This document shows, in pieces, positions 19,912 to 29,745 of a DNA stretch of 64,000 nucleotides. A model generated the notes under the pieces. It was not told where the DNA came from. It saw only the letters and a list, made by a program, of their open reading frames with translations, and did no database searches. This stretch comes from Streptomyces olivaceus (GTDB taxonomy: Bacteria; Actinomycetota; Actinomycetes; Streptomycetales; Streptomycetaceae), in the NCBI RefSeq assembly GCF_000721235.1, contig NZ_JOFH01000032.1:8571-72570 (forward strand), read 5' to 3'. Within the stretch, counting starts at the first letter, position 1, and each line of letters opens with the position of its first letter. Position numbers and translations under genes: made by a program.

Positions 19912-21832
19912 CGATGGCCTCCTTCAGCGCCGCGGCGAGCTGCTCCGCCTTGAACGGCATGCCGTTGACCTGGTTGTACGAGTGGGCGTCGACCAGGTAC
20001 TTCGCCCGGACGAGGGTGGCGAGCTGACCGAGGTTCATCTCGGGGACCACCACCTTGTCGTACCGCTTCAGCACCGCGCCGAGGTTGGCCGGGAAGGGGT
20101 TGAGATGACGCAGGTGCGCCTGCGCGACGGCCTCGCCTGCGCCCCGCAGCCTGCGCACCGCCGCCGTGATCGGCCCGTACGTCGAACCCCAGCCCAGCAC
20201 CAGGGTCCGCGCCCCGTCCGGGTCGTCGACCTCCAGGTCGGGGACGGCGACGCCGTCGATCTTGGCCTGCCGGGTGCGGACCATGAAGTCGTGGTTGGCG
20301 GGGTCGTAGGAGATGTTCCCGGTGCCGTCCTGCTTCTCGATGCCGCCGATCCGGTGCTCCAGGCCGGGGGTGCCGGGCACCGCCCAGGGGCGCGCCAGGG
20401 TGTGCGGGTCGCGTTTGTAGGGCCAGAAGACCTCGGTGCCGTCCTCCAGGCTGTGGTTGGGCCCCTGCGCGAACCGCACCGCCAGGTCCGGCAGTTCCCC
20501 CGGCTCCGGGACCCGCCAGGGCTCGCTGCCGTTGGCGAGGTAGCCGTCGGACAGCAGGAAGACGGGGGTGCGGTAGGTGACCGCGATGCGCGCCGCCTCC
20601 AGCGCGGCGTCGAAGCAGTCCGCCGGAGTGCACGGCGCGACGACCGGGACCGGAGCCTCGCCGTTGCGCCCGTACATGGCCTGCAGCAGGTCGGCCTGCT
20701 CCGTCTTGGTCGGCAGCCCGGTGGACGGGCCACCGCGCTGGATGTCCACGACGAGGAGCGGCAGCTCCAGGGAGACCGCGAGCCCGATCGTCTCGGACTT
20801 GAGCGCCACACCCGGACCACTGGTCGTCGTCACCGCGAGCGAGCCGCCGAACGCCGCCCCCAGCGCCGCCCCGATCCCGGCGATCTCGTCCTCCGCCTGG
20901 AACGTGCGCACACCGAAGTTCTTGTGCCGGCTCAGCTCGTGCAGGATGTCCGAGGCCGGCGTGATCGGGTACGAGCCCAGGAAGAGCGGCAGGTCCGTCT
21001 GGAGCGACGCGGCGATCAGGCCGTAGGCCAGGGCCAGGTTCCCGGAGATGTTGCGGTAGGTGCCGGGCGGGAACGCCGTCGTCGCCGGCGCCACCTCGTA
21101 GGAGACCGCGAAGTCCTCCGTCGTCTCGCCGAAGTTCCAGCCCGCCCGGTAGGCCGCGATGTTGGCGGCCGCGATGTCCGGCTTCTTCGCGAACTTCGAC
21201 CGCAGGAACTTCTCCGTGCCCTCGGTGGGCCGGTGGTACATCCAGGACAGCAGCCCGAGCGCGAACATGTTCTTGCTCCGCTCGGCCTCCTTGCGGCTGA
21301 GGTCGAACTCCTTGAGCGCCTCCACCGTCAGCGTCGTCAGCGGCACCGGATGCACGTGGTACCCGTCGAGCGAACCGTCCTCCAGCGGAGAGGCGTCGTA
21401 GCCGACCTTCTGCATCGCCCGCCGGGTGAACTCGTCCGTGTTCACGATGATCTCGGCACCGCGCGGCAGGTCGCCCACGTTCGCCTTCAACGCCGCCGGG
21501 TTCATCGCCACCAGCACGTTCGGAGCGTCGCCCGGGGTCAGGATGTCGTGGTCGGCGAAATGCAGCTGGAACGACGACACGCCCGGCAGCGTCCCGGCAG
21601 GCGCCCGGATCTCGGCCGGGAAGTTCGGCAGCGTCGACAGATCATTTCCGAACGACGCCGTTTCCGACGTGAAACGATCACCCGTGAGCTGCATTCCGTC
21701 GCCCGAGTCACCCGCGAACCGGATGACCACCCGCTCCAATCGGCGGACGTCCTTCGTCCCGGCCGCTTTGCGCTGTTCTCCCACGACGGTCGAGTCGGCC
21801 TGCTCCGCTGGGCTGCTGACCTGGCTGGTCAC
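19904..21832 (-). CDS. korA: 2-oxoacid:ferredoxin oxidoreductase, fused gamma-alpha subunit
   Basis: The 642-residue protein fuses the gamma domain (residues about 30-215, VVIRFAGDSGDGMQLTGDRF...) to the alpha domain (about 235-640). The alpha part carries LGSYPITPASDILHELSRH, the conserved TPP-side segment, and FQAEDEIAGIGAALGAAFGG, which contacts the cofactor. This gamma-alpha architecture with a separate beta is that of the actinobacterial KorAB enzyme, an oxygen-tolerant alternative to 2-oxoglutarate dehydrogenase. It is the first gene of the korAB operon; its 270-base upstream region must hold the promoter. The ferredoxin it reduces may feed the nearby nuo cluster. Confidence 0.93.
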
Positions 21833-22104
21833 TGAACTGGACCTCCCTCGGGACGGCTGTCCGGGGACTGGTCTCCCACTGATTGTCCCGGGATCAACAC
21901 TACGTCCGCACGGTCTGGCTTCCGGTGGACACTCGCATCACGGACACGCCTTCGAGACGGCCCGCAGCCCCGGTGTTCCGGGGCATTTCCGCTTCCTGGC
22001 ACTGGTGAGGACGCTCCCTTCCCGCATTCGCACATCTCGTTCGTCCGGATCAGTACCCGAGGCGCCGAGCCGGGCAACCGGTTCCAGGGGGCGAGCCGTC
22101 CGTG

Positions 22105-22794
22105 TCAGGAATTGAGATAGGTGAGAACGGCGAGGACCCGACGGTGATCACCGTCGCTCGGGGACAGACCCAGTTTCATGAAGATGTTGCTGACGTGCTT
22201 CTCGACGGCCCCGTCGCTCACCACGAGCTGCCGGGCGATGGCCGAGTTCGTGCGGCCCTCGGCCATGAGTCCCAGCACCTCGCGCTCCCGCGGCGTGAGC
22301 CCCGCCAGCACGTCCTGCTTGCGGCTGCGCCCGAGCAACTGCGCGACCACCTCCGGGTCCAGCGCCGTACCGCCCTCCGCCACGCGCACCACCGCGTCCA
22401 CGAACTCCCGGACCTCGGCCACCCGGTCCTTGAGCAGATAACCGACGCCCCGGCTGGACCCGGCCAGCAGCTCCGTGGCGTAGCGCTCCTCCACGTACTG
22501 GGAGAGCACCAGGACACCGAGCCCCGGATGCGCCTTGCGCAGCCGTACCGACGCGCGCACCCCCTCGTCGGTGTGCGTCGGCGGCATCCGTACGTCCGCC
22601 ACCACCACGTCCGGCAACTCGCCCTGCGCGTCCAGCTCGGTGATGGTCTTGACCAGCGCCTCACCGTCGCCCACCCCGGCCACGACCTCGTGCCCGCGGT
22701 CCGTCAGCAGCCGGGTCAGCCCCTCCCTGAGCAGCACTGAATCCTCGGCGATGACCACTCGCACCCTGTCCTCCACGATCCTCGGTCCCCCCAT
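22105..22794 (-). CDS. NarL/LuxR-family response regulator
   Basis: The 229-residue two-component regulator starts at ATG 22794 (an internal GTG at VRVVIAEDSV is the alternative). The receiver domain has the acidic pocket in IAEDSVLL, phospho-acceptor Asp in VVVADVRMPP, and the switch residues in VLSQYVE and YLLKDRVAE. The C-terminal LuxR HTH is LTPREREVLGLMAEGRTNSAIARQLVVSDGAVEKHVSNIFMKLGL. It lies downstream of two similar sensor kinases; a strong terminator between it and the first kinase implies its own promoter. Confidence 0.92.
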   Translation of the reverse strand: MGGPRIVEDRVRVVIAEDSVLLREGLTRLLTDRGHEVVAGVGDGEALVKTITELDAQGELPDVVVADVRMPPTHTDEGVRASVRLRKAHPGLGVLVLSQYVEERYATELLAGSSRGVGYLLKDRVAEVREFVDAVVRVAEGGTALDPEVVAQLLGRSRKQDVLAGLTPREREVLGLMAEGRTNSAIARQLVVSDGAVEKHVSNIFMKLGLSPSDGDHRRVLAVLTYLNS

Positions 22795-22975
22795 GAAGCC
22801 GCCCACCACCCCACGGCCCGCGCGGCCCGCGCCGCGTCCACGGACCGTCCGTGCGACAGCTCCAGCATCCCAGCATCGGCGGCCGGGGGCCCGGGAGCAA
22901 CGGGAAGACGACGGGAAGACGGCGGGAGGGGGCGGAACGGGACGGCGCCGGGAGCCGTCCGGGACGGACCGCGCC

Positions 22976-23010
22976 GTCCGCCGCCTGCCACGAGGGGGCA
23001 GGCGGCGGAC
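22976..23010 (-). terminator. Hairpin terminator after the first sensor kinase gene
   Basis: A 14-bp perfect stem (GTCCGCCGCCTGCC / GGCAGGCGGCGGAC) with a 7-base loop begins about 33 bases after the kinase stop on the minus strand. It would uncouple the response-regulator gene from the kinases. Confidence 0.75.
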
Positions 23011-23042
23011 AGCGGGCCGTACGCGGTCGGCGGCCGGTCGCC

Positions 23043-24410
23043 TCAGCCGGTGACCGGCTCGCTGCGCCACGGCAGCTCGGCCGTCACCCGTGTCGGGCCG
23101 CCGGCCGGCGAGTCCACCACCAGGATCCCGTCCACCGCGTCCAGCCGGTCCGCCAGTCCGGCGAGCCCCGACCCGGCCGACGCGTCCGCGCCGCCCACGC
23201 CGTCGTCCACGACCTGGAGCAGCAGCCGGTCCTCCACCCGCCACACCTCGACGGCCGCCGCCGTGGCACGCGCGTGCTTGCTGACGTTCTGCAGCAGCTC
23301 CGAGACGGTGAAGTAGGCGATGCCCTCGATGGCCGACGCCGGCCGCTCCGTCAGGTCGACCTCCACCCTGACCGGGACGGTGCAGCGCGAGGCGACCGAC
23401 GAGAGCGCCGCGTCCAGACCGCGGTCGGTCAGGACGGCGGGGTGGATGCCCCGGGCCAGGTCCCGCAGCTCCTGGAGCGCCGTCTTCACCTCGCCGTGCG
23501 CCTCGCCCACCATGACCGCCGCGGCGCGGGGGTCCTCCTTCAGCTTCTCCTTGGCCAGTCCCAGATCCATGGCCAGGTTGACCAGGCGGGCCTGGGCCCC
23601 GTCGTGCAGGTCCCGCTCGATGCGCCGCAGGTCCGCCGCGGCCGTGTCCACCACGACCCCCCGGTCCGACTCCAGCTCGACCACCCGCGTCGCCAGCCGG
23701 GACGGCCCCAGCAGCCCGTGCACCATCACCCGGTCCACCGTCGTCAGCGCCCGCACGATCCACGGCGTGGCCAGGGTGAAGAGCAGCCCGACCAGCGCGG
23801 TCACGGTGATCTCGAAGGGGTTGTCCAGGTAGACCCGGTGCGTCTCGTCGCCGTACAGCTGCAGTCCGCCCTGCCCGGCGTACATGGGGAACACCCAGAA
23901 CCACAGCGGGTACGTCAGCATCGTCCAGCCGACCGACCAGAAGGTCACGGCGACGACGAAGGAGAACACCGCCCACGGGAACTGCAGCAGCGCGTACAGC
24001 AGGCTCCGCCACGAGGTGCCGCTCTTGAGTACGGCCCCCATCCAGCCCATCGCCCCCTGCTTCTTCAGCCGCAGAGGCTCCGGCTCGGACACCCGCAGCC
24101 CCAGCAGGGCGCGGGCCCGCGCCCGCTCCAGCGCCCCGAAGCCCCGGCACCCCGCGAGCGCCGCCGCCAGCACCGGCACGCCCAGGAACGTCACCAGCAG
24201 GCCCGCCCCCAGCGACACCATCGTGACCGCGTACGTGAAGAGCAGGATGCTGATCGGCAGACCCAGCAGCACATGGCCGAACTCCCGCCAACTGCGCGCC
24301 TCGAACGGTGCCCGCAGCCCCGCCGGCAGCCGGTGGTGACGCGCACCGGTGTCGCCGGGGAAGCCGGACCCGTTCCCCAGCCCGTAACCGTGTCCGTAAT
24401 CCGTGGCCAT
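23043..24410 (-). CDS. NarX/DesK-type sensor histidine kinase (paralogue 1)
   Basis: The 455-residue kinase starts at ATG 24410 (MATDYGHGYGLG). It has an N-terminal sensor-like membrane domain with four or five helices (VLLGLPISILLFTYAVTMVSLGAGLL, FPWAVFSFVVAVTFWSVGW, ITVTALVGLLFTLA), a HisKA_3 dimerisation helix with the phospho-acceptor His in RRIERDLHDGAQARLVNLAMDLG, and an HATPase with N-box ELLQNVSKHA and DDGVGGAD. The central region is nearly the same as in the adjacent kinase at 24521, so the pair arose by tandem duplication. It faces no other regulator gene than the one downstream. Confidence 0.92.
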   Translation of the reverse strand: MATDYGHGYGLGNGSGFPGDTGARHHRLPAGLRAPFEARSWREFGHVLLGLPISILLFTYAVTMVSLGAGLLVTFLGVPVLAAALAGCRGFGALERARARALLGLRVSEPEPLRLKKQGAMGWMGAVLKSGTSWRSLLYALLQFPWAVFSFVVAVTFWSVGWTMLTYPLWFWVFPMYAGQGGLQLYGDETHRVYLDNPFEITVTALVGLLFTLATPWIVRALTTVDRVMVHGLLGPSRLATRVVELESDRGVVVDTAAADLRRIERDLHDGAQARLVNLAMDLGLAKEKLKEDPRAAAVMVGEAHGEVKTALQELRDLARGIHPAVLTDRGLDAALSSVASRCTVPVRVEVDLTERPASAIEGIAYFTVSELLQNVSKHARATAAAVEVWRVEDRLLLQVVDDGVGGADASAGSGLAGLADRLDAVDGILVVDSPAGGPTRVTAELPWRSEPVTG

Positions 24411-24520
24411 CGGTGCCGTCCCTCTCCTCGTCCTACGGCTCTGCCGTCCTAGCTCCACCCTCCTCCCGAGCCCCTCGCGCGACCATGGAGCCCGTCGGCG
24501 TCCCGGGAGGGGGGTTTTCC

Positions 24521-25780
24521 CTACCTCCCGGACCGCTGCCGGGACCGCCCGGACCCCGAGGGGGCGGAACCGGCCGCGTCGTCTCCCGTACGGTCGCGCC
24601 AGGGCAGCTCGGCCGTGACCGTCGTCGGGCCGCCCTCCGGCGAGTCCACGACGAAGAGGCCGTCGACGACGGACAGCCGGTCGGCGAGGCCCTTCATGCC
24701 CGTACCGCCGCCCACGCGGGCACCTCCCCGGCCGTCGTCCGCGACCTGTATCAGCAGCCGGTCCGACGCCCGCCACACCTCCACGGAGGCGTTCCGCGCC
24801 GCACTGTGCTTGCTGACGTTCTGCAGCAGCTCCGAGACGGTGAAGTACGCGATGCCCTCGATCGCCGCCGCGGGCCGCTCCGCGAGGTCCACCGTCACCC
24901 CGACCGGCACGGTGCAGCGCGAGGCGACCGACGAGAGCGCCGCGTCCAGGCCGCGGTCGGTCAGGACCGCCGGATGGATGCCCCGGGCCAGGTCCCGCAA
25001 CTCCTGCAGGGCCAGCTTCACCTCGCCGTGCGCCTCGTCGACCATGGCCGCCGCCGCGTCCGGGTCCTCCAGGAGCTTCTCCTTGGCCAGACCGAGACCC
25101 ATGGCCAGGTTGACCAGGCGGGCCTGCGCCCCGTCGTGCAGGTCCCGCTCGATGCGCCGCAGGTCCGCCGCGGCCGTGTCGACCACGATGCCGCGGTCCG
25201 ACTCCAGTTCGGCGATCCGCCGCTCCAACTCGTCGGACGGCGACAGCAGCCCGCGCACCATGGCCCGGTCGGCGTTGGCCAGACCCCGCGCCAGGAACGG
25301 CAGCACCGGCCACAGCACGAAGCACGACGCCAGCACGAGAACGAACGTGAGGATGCCCCACGGGAGCCGCACGAACCCGTACAGGACCGTGCGCCAGCCG
25401 ACCGGGTCCTTCAGCGCCATCCACAGCCGCGGGAAGAACCCGTCCCCGCTCCGCACCGGCAGCGGGCTCGGTTCGTCCACCCGCACCCCGAGCAGCGCCC
25501 GGGCCCGCCCCCGCTCCAGGCGCCCGAGCCGGCGCGCGCCCAGCAGGCCCGCCGCCAGCAGCGGAAGACCGATCACCGTGACCGTCAGCCCGACGCCGAC
25601 GGACAGCACCGTGACGACGTACGTGAAGCCGATCAGTGACGCCGGGAGATTCGCCAGCAGGTGGGCGATCTCCTTCCAGGTGTGCCGGTCGTAGGCGAGA
25701 CGGACCGGCGGCAGGCGGTCACCGGTCCCTCCGCCGGCGCCCCGGCCGGTGAAGGGGGATCTCGAGAGGTCTTCGGTCAT
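24521..25780 (-). CDS. NarX/DesK-type sensor histidine kinase (paralogue 2)
   Basis: The 419-residue kinase starts at ATG 25780 (MTEDLSRSPF). It has the same plan as its neighbour: membrane domain with ANLPASLIGFTYVVTVLSVGVGLTVTVIGLPLLAAGLL and LPWGILTFVLVLASCFVLWPVL, phospho-acceptor His in RRIERDLHDGAQARLVNLAMGLG, N-box ELLQNVSKHS and ADDGRGGARVG. The dimerisation and catalytic parts are strongly similar to paralogue 1, whereas the membrane domains differ more, hinting at different signals entering the same regulator. It is divergent from nuoA with about 195 bases between. Confidence 0.92.
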   Translation of the reverse strand: MTEDLSRSPFTGRGAGGGTGDRLPPVRLAYDRHTWKEIAHLLANLPASLIGFTYVVTVLSVGVGLTVTVIGLPLLAAGLLGARRLGRLERGRARALLGVRVDEPSPLPVRSGDGFFPRLWMALKDPVGWRTVLYGFVRLPWGILTFVLVLASCFVLWPVLPFLARGLANADRAMVRGLLSPSDELERRIAELESDRGIVVDTAAADLRRIERDLHDGAQARLVNLAMGLGLAKEKLLEDPDAAAAMVDEAHGEVKLALQELRDLARGIHPAVLTDRGLDAALSSVASRCTVPVGVTVDLAERPAAAIEGIAYFTVSELLQNVSKHSAARNASVEVWRASDRLLIQVADDGRGGARVGGGTGMKGLADRLSVVDGLFVVDSPEGGPTTVTAELPWRDRTGDDAAGSAPSGSGRSRQRSGR

Positions 25781-25881
25781 AGGAGCCAGCGTGCCGTGCG
25801 GCGCGGGCCGGCGCCATGAGGCGGACCGCCGGGGACGCACTGAGGAAAACCCCACCCCGCACTTCCGGTACGACGGGCTGC

Positions 25882-25943
25882 TTACCGCCTCTTTAACAGG
25901 CTCTAGACTCCCGTGCGTACGGAAGCGTACGGAAGCGTACGGA
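25882..25943 (+). promoter_or_regulatory. Putative promoter and 10-bp triple repeat upstream of nuoA
   Basis: TTACCG (25882-25887) and TAGACT (25904-25909), 16 bases apart, form a weak sigma-70-like promoter. Directly downstream, three tandem copies of GCGTACGGA(A/T) cover 25915-25943, in the expected leader of the nuo operon. CGTACG is a palindrome in each copy. The repeats could be a regulator site or an mRNA feature; the promoter assignment is by eye. Confidence 0.4.
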
Positions 25944-25975
25944 TCGCAACTCGGGAGAAGGAGCGAGGAACGCAC

Positions 25976-26371
25976 GTGCCGGAACCGACCGTCGGGCTCG
26001 CCGCGGACTACTTCCAGTCGTACTCGGTCGTCGGACTGCTCGCCCTCGTGGGCGTCCTCTTCGTCGCCGTCGCCTTCGGAGCCGGACGACTGCTGCGTCC
26101 CGTCGTCCCGACCCCCGAGAAACTGCTGACGTACGAGTGCGGCGTCGACCCCGTCGGCGAGGGCTGGGCGCACACCCAGGTCCGCTACTACGTCTACGCG
26201 TTCCTCTACGTCGTCTTCGCCGTCGACTCGATCTTCCTCTTCCCCTGGGCGACGGTCTTCGCCGCTCCCGGGTACGGCGCCACCACCCTCGTGGAGATGT
26301 TCATCTTCCTGGGCTTCCTCGCCGTAGGCCTGTTGTACGCATACAAGAAGGGCGTCCTGTCGTGGACGTGA
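25976..26371 (+). CDS. nuoA: NADH-quinone oxidoreductase subunit A (second nuo cluster)
   Basis: The 131-residue membrane subunit starts at GTG 25976 behind AGAAGGAGCGAGG; the frame is open upstream to 25913 but without a ribosome site. Three transmembrane helices are seen ([62 protein letters not shown]). The conserved loop [23 protein letters not shown] contains the quinone-channel Cys and acidic residues. It begins an operon of ten nuo genes. Its stop overlaps the upstream end of nuoB. Confidence 0.93.
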   Translation: MPEPTVGLAADYFQSYSVVGLLALVGVLFVAVAFGAGRLLRPVVPTPEKLLTYECGVDPVGEGWAHTQVRYYVYAFLYVVFAVDSIFLFPWATVFAAPGYGATTLVEMFIFLGFLAVGLLYAYKKGVLSWT

Positions 26372-26985
26372 ACTCCTCCGGAACCGCCCCCGTGCCGCTC
26401 CCCGAGCCCGTCCCGCTCCCCGAGCCCAAGAGGCTGGGCACGCTGGCACGCCTCGCCCCCGAGCCGATGAAGGTCGTCCTGAACTGGGGCCGCCGGTACT
26501 CCCTCTGGGTCTTCAACTTCGGCCTCGCCTGCTGCGCGATCGAGTTCATCGCCGCGTCGATGGCCCGCCACGACTTCATCCGGCTCGGCGTCATCCCGTT
26601 CGCGCCGGGCCCCCGCCAGGCCGACCTGATGGTGGTCTCGGGCACGGTCACCGACAAGATGGCGCCGGCCGTCAAGCGCCTGTACGAGCAGATGCCCGAG
26701 CCGAAGTACGTCATCTCCTTCGGCGCCTGCTCCAACTGCGGCGGCCCGTACTGGGACTCCTACTCCGTGACGAAGGGCGTCGACCAGATCATCCCCGTCG
26801 ACGTCTACGTCCCCGGCTGCCCGCCGCGCCCCGAGGCGCTGCTCCAGGGCATCCTCAAGCTCCAGGAGAAGATCGCGCGGGAGTCGTTGGGGGAGCGGTA
26901 CGGCGCCGGGCACCGCCCGTCGACGGCCGCGCTGCGGAGCGGCCTGGTGCCACCGCCGGTCCCGGACCCGGGGGAGGCCCGATGA
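26362..26985 (+). CDS. nuoB: NADH-quinone oxidoreductase subunit B (N2 cluster subunit)
   Basis: The 207-residue peripheral-arm subunit carries the terminal N2 [4Fe-4S] cluster. Its cysteines are in [10 protein letters not shown] (adjacent pair), FGACSNCGG and [11 protein letters not shown], all intact. Start GTG 26362 is favoured by AAGG 10 bases upstream; GTG 26368 overlapping the nuoA stop is possible. The N-terminus has a Pro/Glu repeat ([11 protein letters not shown]) and the C-terminus a short extension relative to standard NuoB. It would deliver electrons to quinone next to NuoD, but no nuoD follows here. Confidence 0.93.
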   Translation: MDVNSSGTAPVPLPEPVPLPEPKRLGTLARLAPEPMKVVLNWGRRYSLWVFNFGLACCAIEFIAASMARHDFIRLGVIPFAPGPRQADLMVVSGTVTDKMAPAVKRLYEQMPEPKYVISFGACSNCGGPYWDSYSVTKGVDQIIPVDVYVPGCPPRPEALLQGILKLQEKIARESLGERYGAGHRPSTAALRSGLVPPPVPDPGEAR

Positions 26986-28193
26986 CCGCGGCCGGCTGGC
27001 TGCCCGCCGACCCCGGGGAACTGTTCGGCGCGGAGGCCACGGCGGAGGAGTCGTACGGCCTGCTGACCGTCGACGTGCCGCCGGCGTCCTGGATCCCCGC
27101 CCTCCGGACCGCGCGCGACCGGCTGGGCTGCACGTACTTCGACTGGCTGAGCGCCGTCGACGAGCCGGGCACCGGCTTCCGCGTCGCGGCGCACGTCGTG
27201 GCCCTGGGGCCGGTACGCCGGTTGCTGCTGCGTACGACCGTCCCGCACGGGTCCCCGGTGCTGCCCACGGCCGTCGAGGTGTACGCGGGCGCCGCCTGGC
27301 ACGAGCGCGAGACCCACGAGATGTTCGGCGTCGCCTTCGAGGACCACCCCGCGCTGGACCACCTCCTGCTGCCGGAGGGCTTCGAAGGGCACCCGCTGCG
27401 CAAGGACTTCGTCCTCGCGGCCCGCGTGGCCAAGGCCTGGCCGGGCGCCAAGGAGCCCGGCGAGTCCGAGCACGGCGGGCCGCGCCGCCGCCAGATGCTG
27501 CCGCCGGGGGTCCCCGACCCCAACGAGTGGGGCCCGCTCAAGGGCCAGTTGCCGCCCGCCCCGGCCCGCCCGGCACGCGGGGCGGGGCGGGCGGCGGGCG
27601 AGCGTCCGGCCCGCGCTGCGGGCGACAGGCCACCCCGCCGGACCCGCACGGCCGCCGAGGGCTCGGCCACCCAGACGACGACCGGCGCGGGGGCCCCGGC
27701 GTCCGGTGCGGGTGCTCCGGCGTCCGGTGCGGAGACCCCGGCCGGCGGTGCGGGGACGCCCGCGTCCGGTGCGGGGACCCCGGCCGGCGGTGCGGCACCC
27801 CGGCGGTCGCGCAGTGCGAGCCAGGGTTCGGCGAGTCAGCGGGCCGCCGCGACGCCCGCCGCATCGCCCCCCGACGAGGCGGCCGCCGAGCCGTCGCCCT
27901 CGGCACCGCGCAGCTCGGACGCCCCGTGGCACCACGCCCGCCCGGCGTTCGACGAGCCGACCGGGACTGCCGAGCCGACCGGGGCTGCCGAGCCGGAGAC
28001 TCCGGACACTCGGCGAGTGTCCGACGAGTCCGAGGCCACCGAAGAGCCCGAGGCGGCGGACAGCACCGACGCTCCCGGCGATTCCCCGAACCCCACGGAC
28101 CCAACGGACCCACCGAAGCCACAAAAGTCACCGCCCCCGCCGCACCCCTCGAACCCACCGGATCCCCCGACCCCGTCAGGAGGCACGCAGTGA
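26982..28193 (+). CDS. nuoC: NADH-quinone oxidoreductase subunit C with a 200-residue low-complexity tail
   Basis: The product is 403 residues, about twice the usual NuoC length. Residues 1 to about 185 are the 30-kDa subunit domain: [23 protein letters not shown], the signature [38 protein letters not shown]. The rest is disordered: Arg/Ala blocks, then about eight [16 protein letters not shown] units, then a Pro/Glu/Asp-rich acidic end. It is not a NuoCD fusion; there is no 49-kDa-subunit sequence. The start overlaps the nuoB stop (ATGA) and the stop overlaps the nuoH start (GTGA). Confidence 0.88.
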   Translation: MTAAGWLPADPGELFGAEATAEESYGLLTVDVPPASWIPALRTARDRLGCTYFDWLSAVDEPGTGFRVAAHVVALGPVRRLLLRTTVPHGSPVLPTAVEVYAGAAWHERETHEMFGVAFEDHPALDHLLLPEGFEGHPLRKDFVLAARVAKAWPGAKEPGESEHGGPRRRQMLPPGVPDPNEWGPLKGQLPPAPARPARGAGRAAGERPARAAGDRPPRRTRTAAEGSATQTTTGAGAPASGAGAPASGAETPAGGAGTPASGAGTPAGGAAPRRSRSASQGSASQRAAATPAASPPDEAAAEPSPSAPRSSDAPWHHARPAFDEPTGTAEPTGAAEPETPDTRRVSDESEATEEPEAADSTDAPGDSPNPTDPTDPPKPQKSPPPPHPSNPPDPPTPSGGTQ

Positions 28194-29158
28194 ACGACGC
28201 GCTCGACGTCACCCTGCGCCTCCTGATCGTCTTCGTCGTCTTCCTCGCCTTCCCGCTGATCGTCGGTCAGACGGAGCACAAGGTGATGGCCCACATGCAG
28301 GGCCGGCTGGGCCCGATGTACGCGGGCGGCTTCCACGGCTGGGCCCAGCTCGTCGCGGACGGCGTGAAGTTCGCGCAGAAGGAGGACGTGGTCCCCGCCG
28401 ACGCGGACCGCCGCATCTTCCAACTGGCCCCCGCCGTCTCCCTGCTGCCGTACCTCCTGGTGCTCCTGGCCATCCCCGTCGGACCCGGTGAGGGCGCGGT
28501 CGGCCAGGTCGTCGACGCGGGTGTCTTCTTCGTCCTCGCCGTCATGGGCGTGGGCGTGCTCGGCTCGCTCATGGCGGGCTGGTCCTCCGCCAACAAGTTC
28601 TCCCTCCTCGGCGGCCTGCGCACCGCCGCCCAGCTCCTCGCGTACGAACTCCCGATGCTGCTCACCGCCGCCTCGGTGGCGATGGCGGCGGGAACCGTCT
28701 CGCTCGTCGGCATCCTGGACGTCTTCGAGTGGTGGTGGCTGCCCTGGCAGATCGTCGGTGCGATCGTCTTCTTCGTCGCCGGGCTCGCCGAGCTGCAACG
28801 GCCCCCGTTCGACATGCCGGTGGCCGACTCGGAGATCATCTTCGGCGCCTACACCGAGTACACCGGTCTGCGCTTCGCACTCTTCCTCCTCGCCGAGTAC
28901 GCCGGGATCGTCGTCCTGTGCGGCCTGACCACCGTCCTGTTCCTGGGCGGCTGGCACGGCCCCTGGGGCGCCGACGGCCTCGGCTGGGTGTGGACCCTGC
29001 TGAAGACGGCCGTCCTCGCCTTCGTCGTGATCTGGCTCCGCGTCACCTATCCGCGCATGCGCGAGGACCAGTTGCAGAAGCTCTCCTGGACTTTCCTCGT
29101 CCCCCTTTCCCTCGCCCAGATCGCCCTCACCGGCATCGTCAAGGTGGTGATCCAGTAA
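28190..29158 (+). CDS. nuoH: NADH-quinone oxidoreductase subunit H
   Basis: The 322-residue subunit starts at GTG 28190, 8 bases after AGGAGG and overlapping the nuoC stop. It has about eight transmembrane helices. The quinone-chamber loop is intact: [38 protein letters not shown] and [33 protein letters not shown], with conserved acidic residues used to couple quinone chemistry to proton pumping. It sits where nuoD would normally precede nuoE-G, so the operon jumps from C to H. Confidence 0.93.
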   Translation: MNDALDVTLRLLIVFVVFLAFPLIVGQTEHKVMAHMQGRLGPMYAGGFHGWAQLVADGVKFAQKEDVVPADADRRIFQLAPAVSLLPYLLVLLAIPVGPGEGAVGQVVDAGVFFVLAVMGVGVLGSLMAGWSSANKFSLLGGLRTAAQLLAYELPMLLTAASVAMAAGTVSLVGILDVFEWWWLPWQIVGAIVFFVAGLAELQRPPFDMPVADSEIIFGAYTEYTGLRFALFLLAEYAGIVVLCGLTTVLFLGGWHGPWGADGLGWVWTLLKTAVLAFVVIWLRVTYPRMREDQLQKLSWTFLVPLSLAQIALTGIVKVVIQ

Positions 29159-29160
29159 CC

Positions 29161-29745
29161 ATGCCCCCCATCCCCGGCTCGGGCCTGGCCAAGGGCCTCG
29201 CCGTCACCCTGCGCACGATGACGAAGAAGACCGTCACCGAGCAGTACCCGGACGCCCAGCCAGAGCTGCCGCCCCGCACGCGCGGCGTGATCGGCCTGTT
29301 CGAGGAGAACTGCACGGTCTGCATGCTGTGCGCCCGCGAGTGCCCCGACTGGTGCATCTACATCGACTCGCACAAGGAGACGGTCCCCGCGGCGGCCCCC
29401 GGAGGGCGCGACCGCAGCCGCAACGTCCTCGACCGTTTCGCCATCGACTTCTCCCTGTGCATGTACTGCGGTATCTGCATCGAGGTCTGCCCCTTCGACG
29501 CCCTGTTCTGGTCCCCGGAGTTCGAGTACGCCGAGACCGACATCCGCGACCTCACCCACGAACGCGACAAGCTCCGCGAGTGGATGTGGACGGTCCCGGC
29601 CCCGCCGGCCCTCGACCCCGGCGCGGAGGAGCCGAAGGAACTCGCCGCCGCCCGCAAGTCCGCCGACAGACTGGCCGCCCAGCAGGAAGCCGCCCGAGCG
29701 GCCGGACCGACGGCGCCCGAGCCCGGACAGGAGGGCCCGGAATGA
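29161..29745 (+). CDS. nuoI: NADH-quinone oxidoreductase subunit I (2x[4Fe-4S] ferredoxin-like)
   Basis: The 194-residue subunit binds clusters N6a and N6b. Both binding motifs are intact: [12 protein letters not shown] (about residues 47-58) and [12 protein letters not shown] (about 101-112). A charged Ala/Glu-rich tail of about 40 residues follows the fold. It starts 2 bases after the nuoH stop, and the stop overlaps the nuoJ start (ATGA). With no NuoEFG, this subunit is the obvious entry point for electrons from a soluble ferredoxin. Confidence 0.93.
   Translation: MPPIPGSGLAKGLAVTLRTMTKKTVTEQYPDAQPELPPRTRGVIGLFEENCTVCMLCARECPDWCIYIDSHKETVPAAAPGGRDRSRNVLDRFAIDFSLCMYCGICIEVCPFDALFWSPEFEYAETDIRDLTHERDKLREWMWTVPAPPALDPGAEEPKELAAARKSADRLAAQQEAARAAGPTAPEPGQEGPE

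Noticed and set aside
26982..28193. NuoCD fusion explaining the missing nuoD
   Set aside because: The extra 200 residues of NuoC are low-complexity repeats with no 49-kDa subunit motifs.
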